64,000 nucleotides of DNA, taken from assembly GCF_000213805.1 (NCBI RefSeq), contig NC_015556.1:1302001-1366000 (forward strand). Reading direction: 5' to 3'. This document shows positions 9,900 to 18,581 of the stretch, one piece after another. The stretch's first letter is position 1. Each line of letters begins with the position of its first letter. Under the pieces are notes generated by a model, which saw only the letters and a program-made list of their open reading frames with translations, did no database searches and was not told the origin of the DNA. This DNA comes from Pseudomonas fulva 12-X. GTDB lineage: Bacteria > Pseudomonadota > Gammaproteobacteria > Pseudomonadales > Pseudomonadaceae. A program made the translations under genes and the position numbers.

Positions 9900-11000
9900 T
9901 CAGGCCAGCTTGGCCAGATCGGCTGCGTCGAAGCCCGGCAGCGGCTCACCCTGGCGGACCTTGTTGGCCCATTCGGCATCGGAAATCAGCACGCGGCCGA
10001 CGGCGATCAGGTCGAACTCCTCACGCTCCATGCGCAGGTGAAGGTTGTCCAGCACCGCTGCGCCGGAGCCCTTGCCGCCGAATGCGCCGAAGAAGTCGCC
10101 ATCCAGGCCCACCGAACCGACGCTGATGGTCGGTGCACCCGTCAATTTCTTCGCCCAACCGGCGAAGTTCAGGCCTTCGGCACCGTCGATCTCGGGGAAT
10201 TCCGGCTCCCAGAAGCGGCGCTGCGAGCAGTGCAGGATATCCACACCAGCGTCGACCAGCGGCGCCAGCCATTCGCTCATCTGCTCCGGCGTGGTGGCCA
10301 GGCGCGCGGCGTAGTCCTGCTGCTTCCACTGGCTGACCCGCAGGATCAGCGGGAAGTCCTCGCCCACCGCAGCACGCACGGCACGCACCGCTTCGGCGGC
10401 GAAGCGCGAGCGCTCGGCGATGGTGGCGCCGCCAAAGGCGTCGGTGCGGGTATTGGTGCCGGGCCAGAAGAACTGGTCGATCAGGTAACCATGGGCGCCA
10501 TGCAGCTCCACGGTATCGAAGCCCTGGCGCTTGGCGTCGGCAGCGGCGCTAGCGAAGGCGGCCACGGTGTCGGCGATGTCTTCCAGGCTCATCGCCACAC
10601 CGCGCGGATCATCCGGCGCAACCAGGCCGGACGGGCTTTCTACCGGCGCGTCCGGCACCCATTCGCCGCGCGAGCGGGTCGACCCGGTGTGCCAGATCTG
10701 CGGGCCGATGCGCCCGCCAGCGGCATGCACCGCTTTGGCCACTTCGCCCCAGCCGGCCAGGGCCGCCTCGCCGTGGAAGAACGGGATGCCCGGCATGTTG
10801 CGCGAGGCCGGGCGGTCGATCACCGTACCTTCGGTAAGAATCAGCCCTACACCGCCCGCGGCGCGGCGCCGGTAGTACTCGGCATGCGCCTGGCCGGGAA
10901 TACCTTCCGGCGCCATGCCGCGAGTCATGGGCGCCATGACGATGCGATTGGGCAGATCCAGGCTTTTCAGTTTGAAGGGGCTGAACAGAACGTCAGACAT
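9900..11000 (-). CDS. Old yellow enzyme family NADH:flavin oxidoreductase
   Basis: About 366 residues forming the FMN-binding TIM barrel of the old yellow enzyme family. Family hallmarks include NRIVMAPMTRG near the N-terminus, the substrate-binding pair of His in ELHGAHGYLIDQFF (near 167 and 170), and the FMN phosphate segment AVGRVLISDAEW near the C-terminus. These enzymes reduce activated C=C bonds or nitro groups with NAD(P)H. The ATG at 11000 is supported by GAGG five bases upstream; an ATG two codons earlier is less well placed. No linked partner gives a substrate. Confidence 0.9.
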   Translation of the reverse strand: MSDVLFSPFKLKSLDLPNRIVMAPMTRGMAPEGIPGQAHAEYYRRRAAGGVGLILTEGTVIDRPASRNMPGIPFFHGEAALAGWGEVAKAVHAAGGRIGPQIWHTGSTRSRGEWVPDAPVESPSGLVAPDDPRGVAMSLEDIADTVAAFASAAADAKRQGFDTVELHGAHGYLIDQFFWPGTNTRTDAFGGATIAERSRFAAEAVRAVRAAVGEDFPLILRVSQWKQQDYAARLATTPEQMSEWLAPLVDAGVDILHCSQRRFWEPEFPEIDGAEGLNFAGWAKKLTGAPTISVGSVGLDGDFFGAFGGKGSGAAVLDNLHLRMEREEFDLIAVGRVLISDAEWANKVRQGEPLPGFDAADLAKLA

Positions 11001-11289
11001 GAACACCTCATCTCGGGTCGAATGGCCGCTGCAATCAGCGGCTTACAAAAAAGGGGCTGGCTCGGCGCGGGATAACCGCCTGCAGCAGCGCCAGCGAAGC
11101 GCCGCCATATGCCCATGACCGGCAGCGCGTTGCAAGCGTCGGCGTGCGCCATTCATGGCGCGAATAATCCGCAGCACTTCGGGGGAAACGACGGCCACTT
11201 GGCTGGCGCGAAAATCTCTAGCAGGCAGTATGATGGCGTATGGCTATGCCATGCGGTGCTGCATGGCGCTCGGGAGTGTGGGAGAGGGC

Positions 11290-12276
11290 ATGGATCCGCT
11301 GAGCAAGACGCAACTCAAGGAGCTGGTGCGACGGGTGATCGTTGCCCAGGGCAACGCGTTCATCAAGGAACTGCTGCGTGGCACCAACGCCAGGATCGGC
11401 GCGACCAAGGAGGACTTCGCTGCCAACCTGGACGCCGCCATCGATGCTGACGAGCTGACCCAGGAAAGGCTCGAAGCCTGGCTGGCGGAGGTCGAGGGCT
11501 GGGGCGACCAGCATCTTTATCTGATTGCACCGCCGCAAGTCGATCCGCACGCGTTGGCCGCCGGCATTGCTGCCAGCCCCTATGCCGAAGCGCTTGATGC
11601 CAGCGCCAGCCTGGACTTTCCCGAAGCGCTCACGCTCAAGCACATCGCGCTGAACGACAGCGGGCTGTCGATGCTCTGGCATCAGGGCAAGGCCGGCTGG
11701 AATCGCTTCAAACCCAAGGACTTCAGCCTCGATGAAGGGCTGGAGCACTACCGTTTCGATGCCTACCGGCAGCGCCTGGACCGCAGTGTGGTGCGTTTCG
11801 AGTGGCGCTTCGCCGACCCCTACTGCCTGGTGCTGATTCACCGTAACCCCGAGATCGACCACAAAGCGGTGTTCGGGGACATCCGCCGCACGCTGGCCGC
11901 CATTGGTTGTGCGGATGTGGCGGCCAGGCCGATCCCGCTGGATCAGGCGGTAAAGGTCGCGGCGAGCAAAGGCAAGGGCGTGCATTCGACCCGCTTCGAG
12001 CTCGATGGAGGCTATGTGGAAATGGCCTCGACCCTGGCCGAAGGCGGAATCGACGCCGTCGAGCCGGTGCGCGTGGTGCTGCAGGCGGTGGACACCGGCC
12101 AGTTCGACCGCGCCCAGGGCATGCTGCATTTCGCTGCCGAAGAACACGGCACCAGTCGGCGTATCGCCGTGCAGGTCCATGGCCGCGAGGCGCGGCTGCG
12201 TATCTGGGCGCAGTGCAAGCGTGAGGATGTGCTGCGTATCGTCGAACTGCTCTGGGCGTACAACGGCGCGCCATGA
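11290..12276 (+). CDS. Hypothetical protein, coupled to downstream hydrolase
   Basis: About 328 residues from the ATG at 11290, which has a GGAG ribosome site at normal spacing; longer in-frame starts upstream look non-coding. No family is recognised. The protein is soluble, with no signal peptide or membrane segment, and has a basic, helical N-terminus (LSKTQLKELVRRVI) and a mixed alpha/beta middle. Its stop overlaps the ATG of the next gene by four bases, so the two are translationally coupled and probably work together. Confidence 0.8.
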   Translation: MDPLSKTQLKELVRRVIVAQGNAFIKELLRGTNARIGATKEDFAANLDAAIDADELTQERLEAWLAEVEGWGDQHLYLIAPPQVDPHALAAGIAASPYAEALDASASLDFPEALTLKHIALNDSGLSMLWHQGKAGWNRFKPKDFSLDEGLEHYRFDAYRQRLDRSVVRFEWRFADPYCLVLIHRNPEIDHKAVFGDIRRTLAAIGCADVAARPIPLDQAVKVAASKGKGVHSTRFELDGGYVEMASTLAEGGIDAVEPVRVVLQAVDTGQFDRAQGMLHFAAEEHGTSRRIAVQVHGREARLRIWAQCKREDVLRIVELLWAYNGAP

Positions 12277-13367
12277 ATAGCGCACAGTCGCACCGCTGGC
12301 AGGCGGAGATCGAGCGGCGCCTGAGCCAGGGCGTCGACCTGGAATTCACCCTGGCGCATTTCGCCCGGGCGGTCGAGGCGCCGCCTGACGATGTTGGGCT
12401 GCAGCGCTTTCTCGATAGCCTGGTCGGCACGGAAACCGCTGAGCGTCTTGAGGCTTACCGCTGCCCGATGGCGCCGTGCGCGCGCCTGTTGCCGGCCGGC
12501 ATGGCCAACACCGTGTGCCCGTTCTGTCAGACCGAGTTCGAGCAGGAAGGTGTGGCGGCCGAGGTCGAGCCTGTCTATCGGCTGGTAGGCGAGGGCAGTC
12601 GCGACATTCGCTGGGTGATCGTCATCCATGGCATGAACAGCCGCGCCAAATGGCAGGAAGCCTTCAGCTGGGAAATCGCCAATCGCCTCAGCTATTCGGC
12701 GCCGGTGCTGATCTACAAATACGGCTGGGCGACCATCGACGTGTTCGCCCGCTGGCTGCACGAGCGCCTGGCCAGGCGCCTGGGCGAGCGCATGCGTATC
12801 GCCATTCAGGAAGCACAAAAGAGCCGGCTGCCCGACCGGCCGGACATCATCGCCCACAGCTTTGGCACGCTGCTGCTGTCGCGGGTGTTGGAAGATCCGG
12901 CGTTCGCCGACCTGAAATTCGGCCGCATCATCACCGCTGGGAGCATCGTGCGCCCGGATTACGACTGGGATCGGCTGATCGCTGACGGTCGTGTGGAGGC
13001 GGTGCTCAACCATGTCGGCGGCCAGGATCGCGCCGTGCCCTTCGCCCAGTACGCCATTCCTGGCGCCGGGCCGGGCGGGCAGGTGGGGTATCTGGCTGTC
13101 TCGACGCTTAACGTGCGGGCCGAGGATTACGGCCATTCGGGCTTCTTTCTTCCGGAAAACCTGGGCACGGCGATTGCGCGTCACGGTCTATGGCAGGCTT
13201 TTCTGACCCGGCCGCTGGCGCGCTTTCGGCCGGTTGGCGCTTTCGTTGCCGACCCGAACTGGCGACCGGCGCCGTTGGTGGTGCGGCTGTGTACGCGGAC
13301 ATTGGCGTATGGGCTGTTCTGGGTGTTGGCACCGTTCTCGTGGGTGCGGCGCAAGATCGACCCTTGA
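12273..13367 (+). CDS. Alpha/beta hydrolase-like protein with Cys-rich N-terminal segment
   Basis: 364 residues. After a short helical N-terminus comes a Cys cluster (CPMAPC near 66-71, then CPFC near 86-89) that could bind zinc. The main part has alpha/beta hydrolase features: IVIHGMNSR near 114-122 as the oxyanion loop and IAHSFGT near 195 as the nucleophile elbow with Ser, followed by a plausible acid and a His further on. The C-terminus is hydrophobic (YGLFWVLAPFSWV), suggesting membrane contact. It overlaps the upstream gene by ATGA. Lipase, thioesterase or peptidase activity are all possible; the substrate is unknown. Confidence 0.75.
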   Translation: MNSAQSHRWQAEIERRLSQGVDLEFTLAHFARAVEAPPDDVGLQRFLDSLVGTETAERLEAYRCPMAPCARLLPAGMANTVCPFCQTEFEQEGVAAEVEPVYRLVGEGSRDIRWVIVIHGMNSRAKWQEAFSWEIANRLSYSAPVLIYKYGWATIDVFARWLHERLARRLGERMRIAIQEAQKSRLPDRPDIIAHSFGTLLLSRVLEDPAFADLKFGRIITAGSIVRPDYDWDRLIADGRVEAVLNHVGGQDRAVPFAQYAIPGAGPGGQVGYLAVSTLNVRAEDYGHSGFFLPENLGTAIARHGLWQAFLTRPLARFRPVGAFVADPNWRPAPLVVRLCTRTLAYGLFWVLAPFSWVRRKIDP

Positions 13368-13399
13368 TGGCGGATGCTTTTTAGGACCGGTTCAAGGGC

Positions 13400-13578
13400 C
13401 TTCTGCGACCCGCAGGAGCGGCAGCAAAGTGGTGGAAGCAGCCGTTCGCTGATCTACTGTGGGAACGGGCCATGCCCGTGATTTTTCGCGGGCATGGCCC
13501 GCTCCCACAATCGACCAATGATGTCCACTTTTGCCTTGTAGCTGCCGCTTCATGCACATAAGGATCGTAAGAAGGGGC
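13400..13578. repeat. Degenerate copy of a mosaic palindromic element (inverted)
   Basis: The interval holds a near-perfect palindrome at about 13461-13508 (GGGAACGGGCCATGCCCG, a short AT loop, then its complement) followed by GATGTCCACTTTTGCCTTG and TAGCTGCCGCTTCA. The palindrome nearly matches one at about 47207-47256, and the flanking part is the reverse complement of about 47094-47142. The whole therefore reads as a third, inverted and decayed copy of the element at 47081-47337. Its outer ends are weaker than in the other copies. It lies between two convergent genes. Confidence 0.7.
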
Positions 13579-13582
13579 CACC

Positions 13583-13801
13583 TCAAATCCGCGGCGCACT
13601 TTTGATCGTCGACAGGGCGCGTTCGATGGCTTCGTGGGGCGTCGAAGGCATGGCCTGTTCGACGTAGTTGTACTTGCTGTTGTCCAGAACCAGCATCTGG
13701 GCCTTTTTCGCCAGTTTGTCGATGTCGTAGCCCAAGTCGATGCAGGCACCCATCAAGGCCATGATGGTCTGCTCCAGCACCCTCTCATTCTGTGTCGCCA
13801 T
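13583..13801 (-). CDS. Small hypothetical protein
   Basis: 72 residues, mostly helical (ERVLEQTIMALMGACIDLG), with a short C-terminal part containing HEAIERALSTIK. No signal peptide or known motif is seen. Codon use is like its neighbours and the reading frame is compact. It lies alone between the hydrolase (convergent) and the YdgA-like gene (divergent). Function unknown. Confidence 0.6.
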   Translation of the reverse strand: MATQNERVLEQTIMALMGACIDLGYDIDKLAKKAQMLVLDNSKYNYVEQAMPSTPHEAIERALSTIKSAPRI

Positions 13802-14107
13802 TTACCCACCTCGGTCATGGCCAGTCAGCGGCCGGCATCGAGCGCGGACGATTCCGTGCTCCACTGCTGAGCTATGACTGCGCGCCTGGCCGAAGGATTC
13901 AGCAGAAGTTGCGCCGTTCCAGGCGCTTGCCGATGAGTGACCTGCCGCTGCGCTTGTCGTGTCGCGAATGACAGACCGCACGGTAAAACAGCGAGCGCTC
14001 GCACAGAGCACCAGGCGCCGCAGTGCTAAGATTGCCGCCGCCTTTCGCAGCACCGCGCACGACGCGCCAGGCCAGGAAGGCCGCATACACCCATCATGGA
14101 CAGGACG
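13802..14107. other. Intergenic region, about 300 bases
   Basis: Region between the divergent small gene and the YdgA-like gene. Open frames here lack ribosome sites and read as GC-driven noise. It probably holds promoters for both genes, but no clear boxes, repeats or terminators were seen. Confidence 0.5.
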
Positions 14108-15664
14108 ATGAAAAAATCAGCAGCAGTAGCACTCGCATTGGTAACGGTCGGCGCAGTCAGCACCGGCGGCGCCTGGTACACCGGTACCCAGTTGCCGGGC
14201 GTTCTCGACAATCTGATCGCCGAGGCCAACCGGCAGAGCGCCGATGCGCTGCTCGGCACCAGCGTTTCCAGCAAACTCGAACTGCTGTCGCTGGATACGC
14301 GGCTGTTCAGCAGTACGGCGCACTACCGCTTCTCGCTGGACGCACCAGACAAGGACGGTGAGCCGCGGCATATCGAAATCCTGTTGGTGGACAACATCGA
14401 GCACGGCCCGCTGCCGCTTTCGCGGCTGGCGCGCCTGAACCTGTGGCCGGTCATGGCTGCCAGCAACTATCAGCTGGAGCCTAACGAGTTGACCCAGAAG
14501 TGGTTCGACGCTGCCAAGGGCGCCGCGCCGCTGACCGGTACAGGCGTGCTGGGTTACGACGGCGCGACCCAAGGCACCCTGGTGCTGACGCCGCTGGACT
14601 TTGCGCCTTCGCCAACCGCCACGGTCAAGTTCTCGGGCATGACCCTGGATATCGAAGCCAGCAAAAATGCCCGGGACGTGCAGGTCAGTGGTGGCATGGA
14701 CAGCCTGGTGGTCAACACCACGGATGAAACGCCCATGCAGGCCGACCTGCGCGGCCTGACCATCAGCAGCGAGCAGCGCCTGGGCAGCGGTGATTTCTAC
14801 GTGGGCGAGAGCAGCATCAAGCTGGCCACTTCGCAGATCAAGTTCGGCGACAAGCCGGCGTTGCTGATCAAGGACATCGCCCAGACCGGCAGCCTGCAGG
14901 AGGCGGGTAGCGCGCTCAATGGGCAGATCGGTTACGACATCGGCAAGGTCAGCTATGACGGCAAGGACATTGGCGGCCTGCGCATGCTGTGGTCCATCAA
15001 GAACTTCGACAGCGCGGCGATGCAGTCGCTGATCAAGCTCTATCAGGACAAGCTGACGCCTGCTCAGCAGGCCGCGGCCCTGGGCGAAGAAGCGCCGAAA
15101 CCCGAGCTTTCGGCCGACGAAGAAGCGCGTCTGAAGGCCGATCTCGACAAGCTGCTGGCCGGCAAACCGCAGCTGGCGCTGGATAACCTGACGCTCACTA
15201 CCGAACATGGCCAGGCCTCGCTGCATGTGGCGGTGGACCTGGACAAGCCCGAGTCCTTCGACCTGCCGCCTGACGAACTGGCGCGCCAGCTGATCGACAA
15301 GCTGGACGCCAAACTGTCGGTCGCCAAGGCGGTGATCGGTGATGGCGTGCGCGTGCAGGCGCTGGTCGAAGGTGTCACCGATGCCAAGGCCGTCGAAGAG
15401 CAGGCGACGATGATGACCGAGATGGGCAGCGGCATGGCCCTCGGCACCGGCCTGGTGACCCTGGAGGGCGATGCCCTGCAAGCCACCCTGCATTACGCCG
15501 ACAACAAGGTGACCTTCAACGGTCAGGACATGAGTGTCGACGAGTTCGTCACCCTGATGATGGCCAAGACCGGTGGCATGGGTGGCGGTCTGGGTGACGA
15601 TCCATCGGCTTACGATTCGCAGGATGGATCGCCATACGATGAAGGTGCTGAGCAGCCCGAGTAA
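14108..15664 (+). CDS. YdgA-like DUF945 family protein
   Basis: About 518 residues with an N-terminal signal-type segment (MKKSAAVALALVTVGAVST) that could be an anchor. The body shows the DUF945/YdgA pattern: GTQLPGVLDNLIAEAN, SLDTRLFSSTAHYRFSLD, and repeated beta-rich segments in the middle, ending in a Gly-rich and acidic tail (GGMGGGLGDDPS). Members are periplasm-facing proteins found in proteobacteria with poorly known function. The start at 14108 gives the cleanest signal; an ATG four codons upstream is possible. A bidirectional terminator follows. Confidence 0.85.
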   Translation: MKKSAAVALALVTVGAVSTGGAWYTGTQLPGVLDNLIAEANRQSADALLGTSVSSKLELLSLDTRLFSSTAHYRFSLDAPDKDGEPRHIEILLVDNIEHGPLPLSRLARLNLWPVMAASNYQLEPNELTQKWFDAAKGAAPLTGTGVLGYDGATQGTLVLTPLDFAPSPTATVKFSGMTLDIEASKNARDVQVSGGMDSLVVNTTDETPMQADLRGLTISSEQRLGSGDFYVGESSIKLATSQIKFGDKPALLIKDIAQTGSLQEAGSALNGQIGYDIGKVSYDGKDIGGLRMLWSIKNFDSAAMQSLIKLYQDKLTPAQQAAALGEEAPKPELSADEEARLKADLDKLLAGKPQLALDNLTLTTEHGQASLHVAVDLDKPESFDLPPDELARQLIDKLDAKLSVAKAVIGDGVRVQALVEGVTDAKAVEEQATMMTEMGSGMALGTGLVTLEGDALQATLHYADNKVTFNGQDMSVDEFVTLMMAKTGGMGGGLGDDPSAYDSQDGSPYDEGAEQPE

Positions 15665-15680
15665 CTCGCTCTGCTGATGC

Positions 15681-15711
15681 AAAAAAGCCAGTCACTTCGA
15701 CTGGCTTTTTT
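15681..15711. terminator. Bidirectional intrinsic terminator
   Basis: An A-tract, a stem of AAGCCAGTC with GACTGGCTT closing on ACTTC, and a T-tract. It lies between the convergent YdgA-like and TonB receptor genes and suits both directions. Confidence 0.9.
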
Positions 15712-15727
15712 GTGCACCGCTGTTGGC

Positions 15728-17917
15728 TCAGAAGCTGTACTTGGCGGTCAGCATCAGGTTGCGTGGCGCGCCGTAGGTGTCGCCGCCGTACTGCGTGGAC
15801 GTGGAAATCGACGAGTAGTACTTCTTGTCGAAGATATTGTTGGCATTTAGCTGCAGGTCTAGGTTCTCGTTCACCGCATAGCCTGCCATCAGGTTGGTGA
15901 GGGCATAGGCTTCTTGCTTGAGGCGGTAGCTCCTGCCACCGTTCAGGGGGATATCGTTGTACAGGCGGCTCTGCCAGGACAGGTTGCCGCCAACGCGCAA
16001 CTTCTCCAGCGGGCCCTGGAAGCGATAGACAGTGGAGAGTTTGAACAGGTGCTCCGGCATATCGGTGTCGAAGCGCTGGTTCTCGTTCTGCGGTTTGGCG
16101 TCATCCTTGATGGTGTGTACGCGGGCATAGGTGTAGCCCGCACCGAGTTGCCAGTTCTCGGTCAGCGCGCCTTGCAGCTCCAGATCAATGCCCTGGCTGC
16201 GCACCTCGCCAGAGGCGCTGTAGCAGCTATTCGGGTCGGCACAGTTCTGGCGGTCGTCCCCTGTCACGGCGGTCGCACGGTTTTCCTGATCCACCCGGAA
16301 GAGTGCTGCACTGGCATTAAGGGCACCATGGAAGTATTCGCCCTTGATGCCAATCTCGTAGTTTTTCCCGGTAATCGGAGTGATCGGGTTCGCGGACTTA
16401 TCTTTTTCCTCTTGTGGCTTGAATATGTCGCTGTAGCTCACATAGACCGAGTGGTGATCATCCAGCTCGTAGACCAGCGCTGCAAGGCGGGTGACGTTGC
16501 GAGTCACCTTGTAGTCGGCCGTCGAGCTTTCCTTGTCGTCATAGTCGTACCAGTCCAGGCGACCGCCGAGGATCAGTTTCAGCGGGTCGGCCAGGCTCAG
16601 GCGGGTGGTGACGTACACGCCATCCTGGGTGGTGACAGTGCGCTTGCTGTCGCTACGTGTGAAGTTCGGCTTACCAGCATCTAGAGGCCAAAACATGTCG
16701 TAGGGCAGGTAGTTATGGGTATTCATGTCAGCGATACGCTTGCTGGCGCCTATTACCAGTTCATGAGTACGCCCTAGAGCCTCGAACGGGCCGCTGACGA
16801 AGCTATCCAACCCGATCTTGTGCTCGTCATATTTGGCTTGCCAGACGGTGCGTTCCACTACGTTAGGGGTCCAGCGCGACTGGTATGAGCCCGAGAACAG
16901 CGCGTTCAGGTCGGAGTAATCGGCATTGACCTGCAGCTTCCAGTCATTGGCTAACTGGTGGCGCAATTCGGCGAACAGCGTATTGGTTTCCTGCTCCTTG
17001 TTCTCCCAACTGGTGCCCGGGTTGTAGGAGCGCGGCAAATCCTGATGGCGTCCGTCTAGGCCGACCAGCGAGGCGCCCCAGAAGTTGTTGGTCTTGTCCT
17101 TCTGGTGCGAGAACCCAACGCTCAAGGTGGTGAAGTCGCTCAGGTCCGCCTCGGTGATGGCGTAGAAAAGGCCATGATCTTCCTCGGCGCCATCGACGTA
17201 GCTGTTGGCGTCGCGGTAGGAGGTCACTACGCGGCCGCGCAGGGTGCCGCTGTCGTTGAGAGGGCTGGAGGCGTCGACTTCACCGCGGTAGTCGTCCCAG
17301 CTGCCGGCCGCGCCGGTGAGGGTGACGCGCTGATCGGCCAGCGGCCGCTTGCGCACCATGTTGACAGCCGCCGACGGGTTGCCCGCGCCGGTGACCAGCC
17401 CGGTGGCGCCACGCACGATCTCCACCCGGTCGAACATCGCCAGGTTCGGCTGCACGCCCACGCCCACACCGTTGTAGCCACTGGGGATGCCGTCATACAT
17501 CAGGTTGTCGATCTCGAAACCGCGGGCGTAATAGGTCTGCCGGCCCGGACCGCTGGCGTAGCTTAGGAATACACCGGGCGCGGCGGCGATGGCGTCGTTG
17601 ACGCTGGTCATGCCCATGTCGTCCATGCGCTGACGGGTGATCACGGTAGTCGCCTGGGGCGTTTCGCGCATGGTCATGGGCAGCTTGGTGGCGGTGGACA
17701 TGGCGCCGGTGGTGTAGGAGCGCGAGCCTTCGGTGGTGCTGCCCAGTTGGGTGTTGGTGATTTCGGTAGCGCCGAGTTCCAGTACGCCGCTTGCGGCGCT
17801 GTCCTGCGCCTCGCTGCTTTCCTGGGCCATGGCCGGCGTGATGGCAGCCATGCAGATGGCCAGAGCCAGATGATTGCGGGACGAAGCGAAGCAGCGGGGC
17901 GGGGTGAGGCGCGACAT
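15728..17917 (-). CDS. TonB-dependent siderophore receptor
   Basis: 729 residues. A signal peptide ends near residue 31 (ITPAMA). The plug domain (about 75-190) contains RETPQATTVITRQRMDD and YYARGFEIDNLMYDGIPSG, followed by the start of a 22-strand barrel; it ends in Phe, as outer-membrane barrels do. The family takes up ferric siderophores through TonB. There is no N-terminal secretin/STN signalling domain, so it is unlikely to act through a dedicated anti-sigma factor. A Fur-type box lies about 40 bases upstream. No siderophore biosynthesis or sigma factor gene is nearby, so the ligand may be a xenosiderophore. Confidence 0.93.
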   Translation of the reverse strand: MSRLTPPRCFASSRNHLALAICMAAITPAMAQESSEAQDSAASGVLELGATEITNTQLGSTTEGSRSYTTGAMSTATKLPMTMRETPQATTVITRQRMDDMGMTSVNDAIAAAPGVFLSYASGPGRQTYYARGFEIDNLMYDGIPSGYNGVGVGVQPNLAMFDRVEIVRGATGLVTGAGNPSAAVNMVRKRPLADQRVTLTGAAGSWDDYRGEVDASSPLNDSGTLRGRVVTSYRDANSYVDGAEEDHGLFYAITEADLSDFTTLSVGFSHQKDKTNNFWGASLVGLDGRHQDLPRSYNPGTSWENKEQETNTLFAELRHQLANDWKLQVNADYSDLNALFSGSYQSRWTPNVVERTVWQAKYDEHKIGLDSFVSGPFEALGRTHELVIGASKRIADMNTHNYLPYDMFWPLDAGKPNFTRSDSKRTVTTQDGVYVTTRLSLADPLKLILGGRLDWYDYDDKESSTADYKVTRNVTRLAALVYELDDHHSVYVSYSDIFKPQEEKDKSANPITPITGKNYEIGIKGEYFHGALNASAALFRVDQENRATAVTGDDRQNCADPNSCYSASGEVRSQGIDLELQGALTENWQLGAGYTYARVHTIKDDAKPQNENQRFDTDMPEHLFKLSTVYRFQGPLEKLRVGGNLSWQSRLYNDIPLNGGRSYRLKQEAYALTNLMAGYAVNENLDLQLNANNIFDKKYYSSISTSTQYGGDTYGAPRNLMLTAKYSF

Positions 17918-17952
17918 GGAGGCTTCCCTGAGCGTGTATTGGTAGATGTGAT

Positions 17953-17971
17953 GATTTTGAGAATCGTTATT
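17953..17971 (-). promoter_or_regulatory. Probable Fur box upstream of TonB receptor
   Basis: GATTTTGAGAATCGTTATT agrees at 14 of 19 positions with the classic Fur consensus. It lies about 36 bases upstream of the receptor start, where Fur would block the promoter when iron is plentiful. Confidence 0.65.
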
Positions 17972-18095
17972 ATTATATTGTCAAAAAGTTCCCTGATGAC
18001 AACGCATCCCGATCAAATACCTCGATTGATCAACGGTTTATCCCCTGAGGAAGGGCGCTCTTCAGCCGCCTGACCCGCGGTTTACAAGAGCAGAG

Positions 18096-18566
18096 ATGAC
18101 AAGCGAACCCGAAAACAGAGTTGTCGCGGTGGTGCTTCGGCCTGCGCGGGTTACCGATCTGCCGGCGATCTACCGGGGCGAGCTGGGCTATATCCGCCAG
18201 TGGGAACCGCAGCACGAGCAGGGCTGGCGGATGGCTGCCGAGCGGCATCTCCAACAGTGGGTCGAGCACTTCGAGCGGCTGACTGTTGCCGACATCGACG
18301 GCGTACTGGTCGGCTATTCGTTATGGCGAGAGGAACAGGGAAGCGCCGAGCTGTGCACCCTGCACGTCGGCGAGGCACACCGGCGCCAGGGGATTGGCCA
18401 GAGATTGGTCGAGGCCTATATCGAACAAGCGTGCAGCGCTGGCTTGAAGAGGTTGAGCCTGGATGTGCGCGGCGACAACCCGGCCCGGCTGCTCTATGAA
18501 CATGCCGGGTTCACTCAGGTTGGCGTCAATGCCCGCGGCTACCTGCACTACGAACGGCAGTGCTGA
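18096..18566 (+). CDS. GNAT family N-acetyltransferase
   Basis: 156 residues of the GNAT fold. The acetyl-CoA loop is HRRQGIGQRL near 95-104, preceded by the strand AELCTLHVGEA, and followed by the NPARLLYEHAGF segment near 129-140 that usually packs against the cofactor. Substrate is unknown. It is transcribed away from the TonB receptor and ends close to the convergent MFS gene. Confidence 0.88.
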   Translation: MTSEPENRVVAVVLRPARVTDLPAIYRGELGYIRQWEPQHEQGWRMAAERHLQQWVEHFERLTVADIDGVLVGYSLWREEQGSAELCTLHVGEAHRRQGIGQRLVEAYIEQACSAGLKRLSLDVRGDNPARLLYEHAGFTQVGVNARGYLHYERQC

Positions 18567-18581
18567 GCCGCGGGCCGTTGC

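Noticed and set aside
13802..14086. Minus-strand open frame in an intergenic region
   Set aside because: No ribosome site, biased composition, and no recognisable fold.
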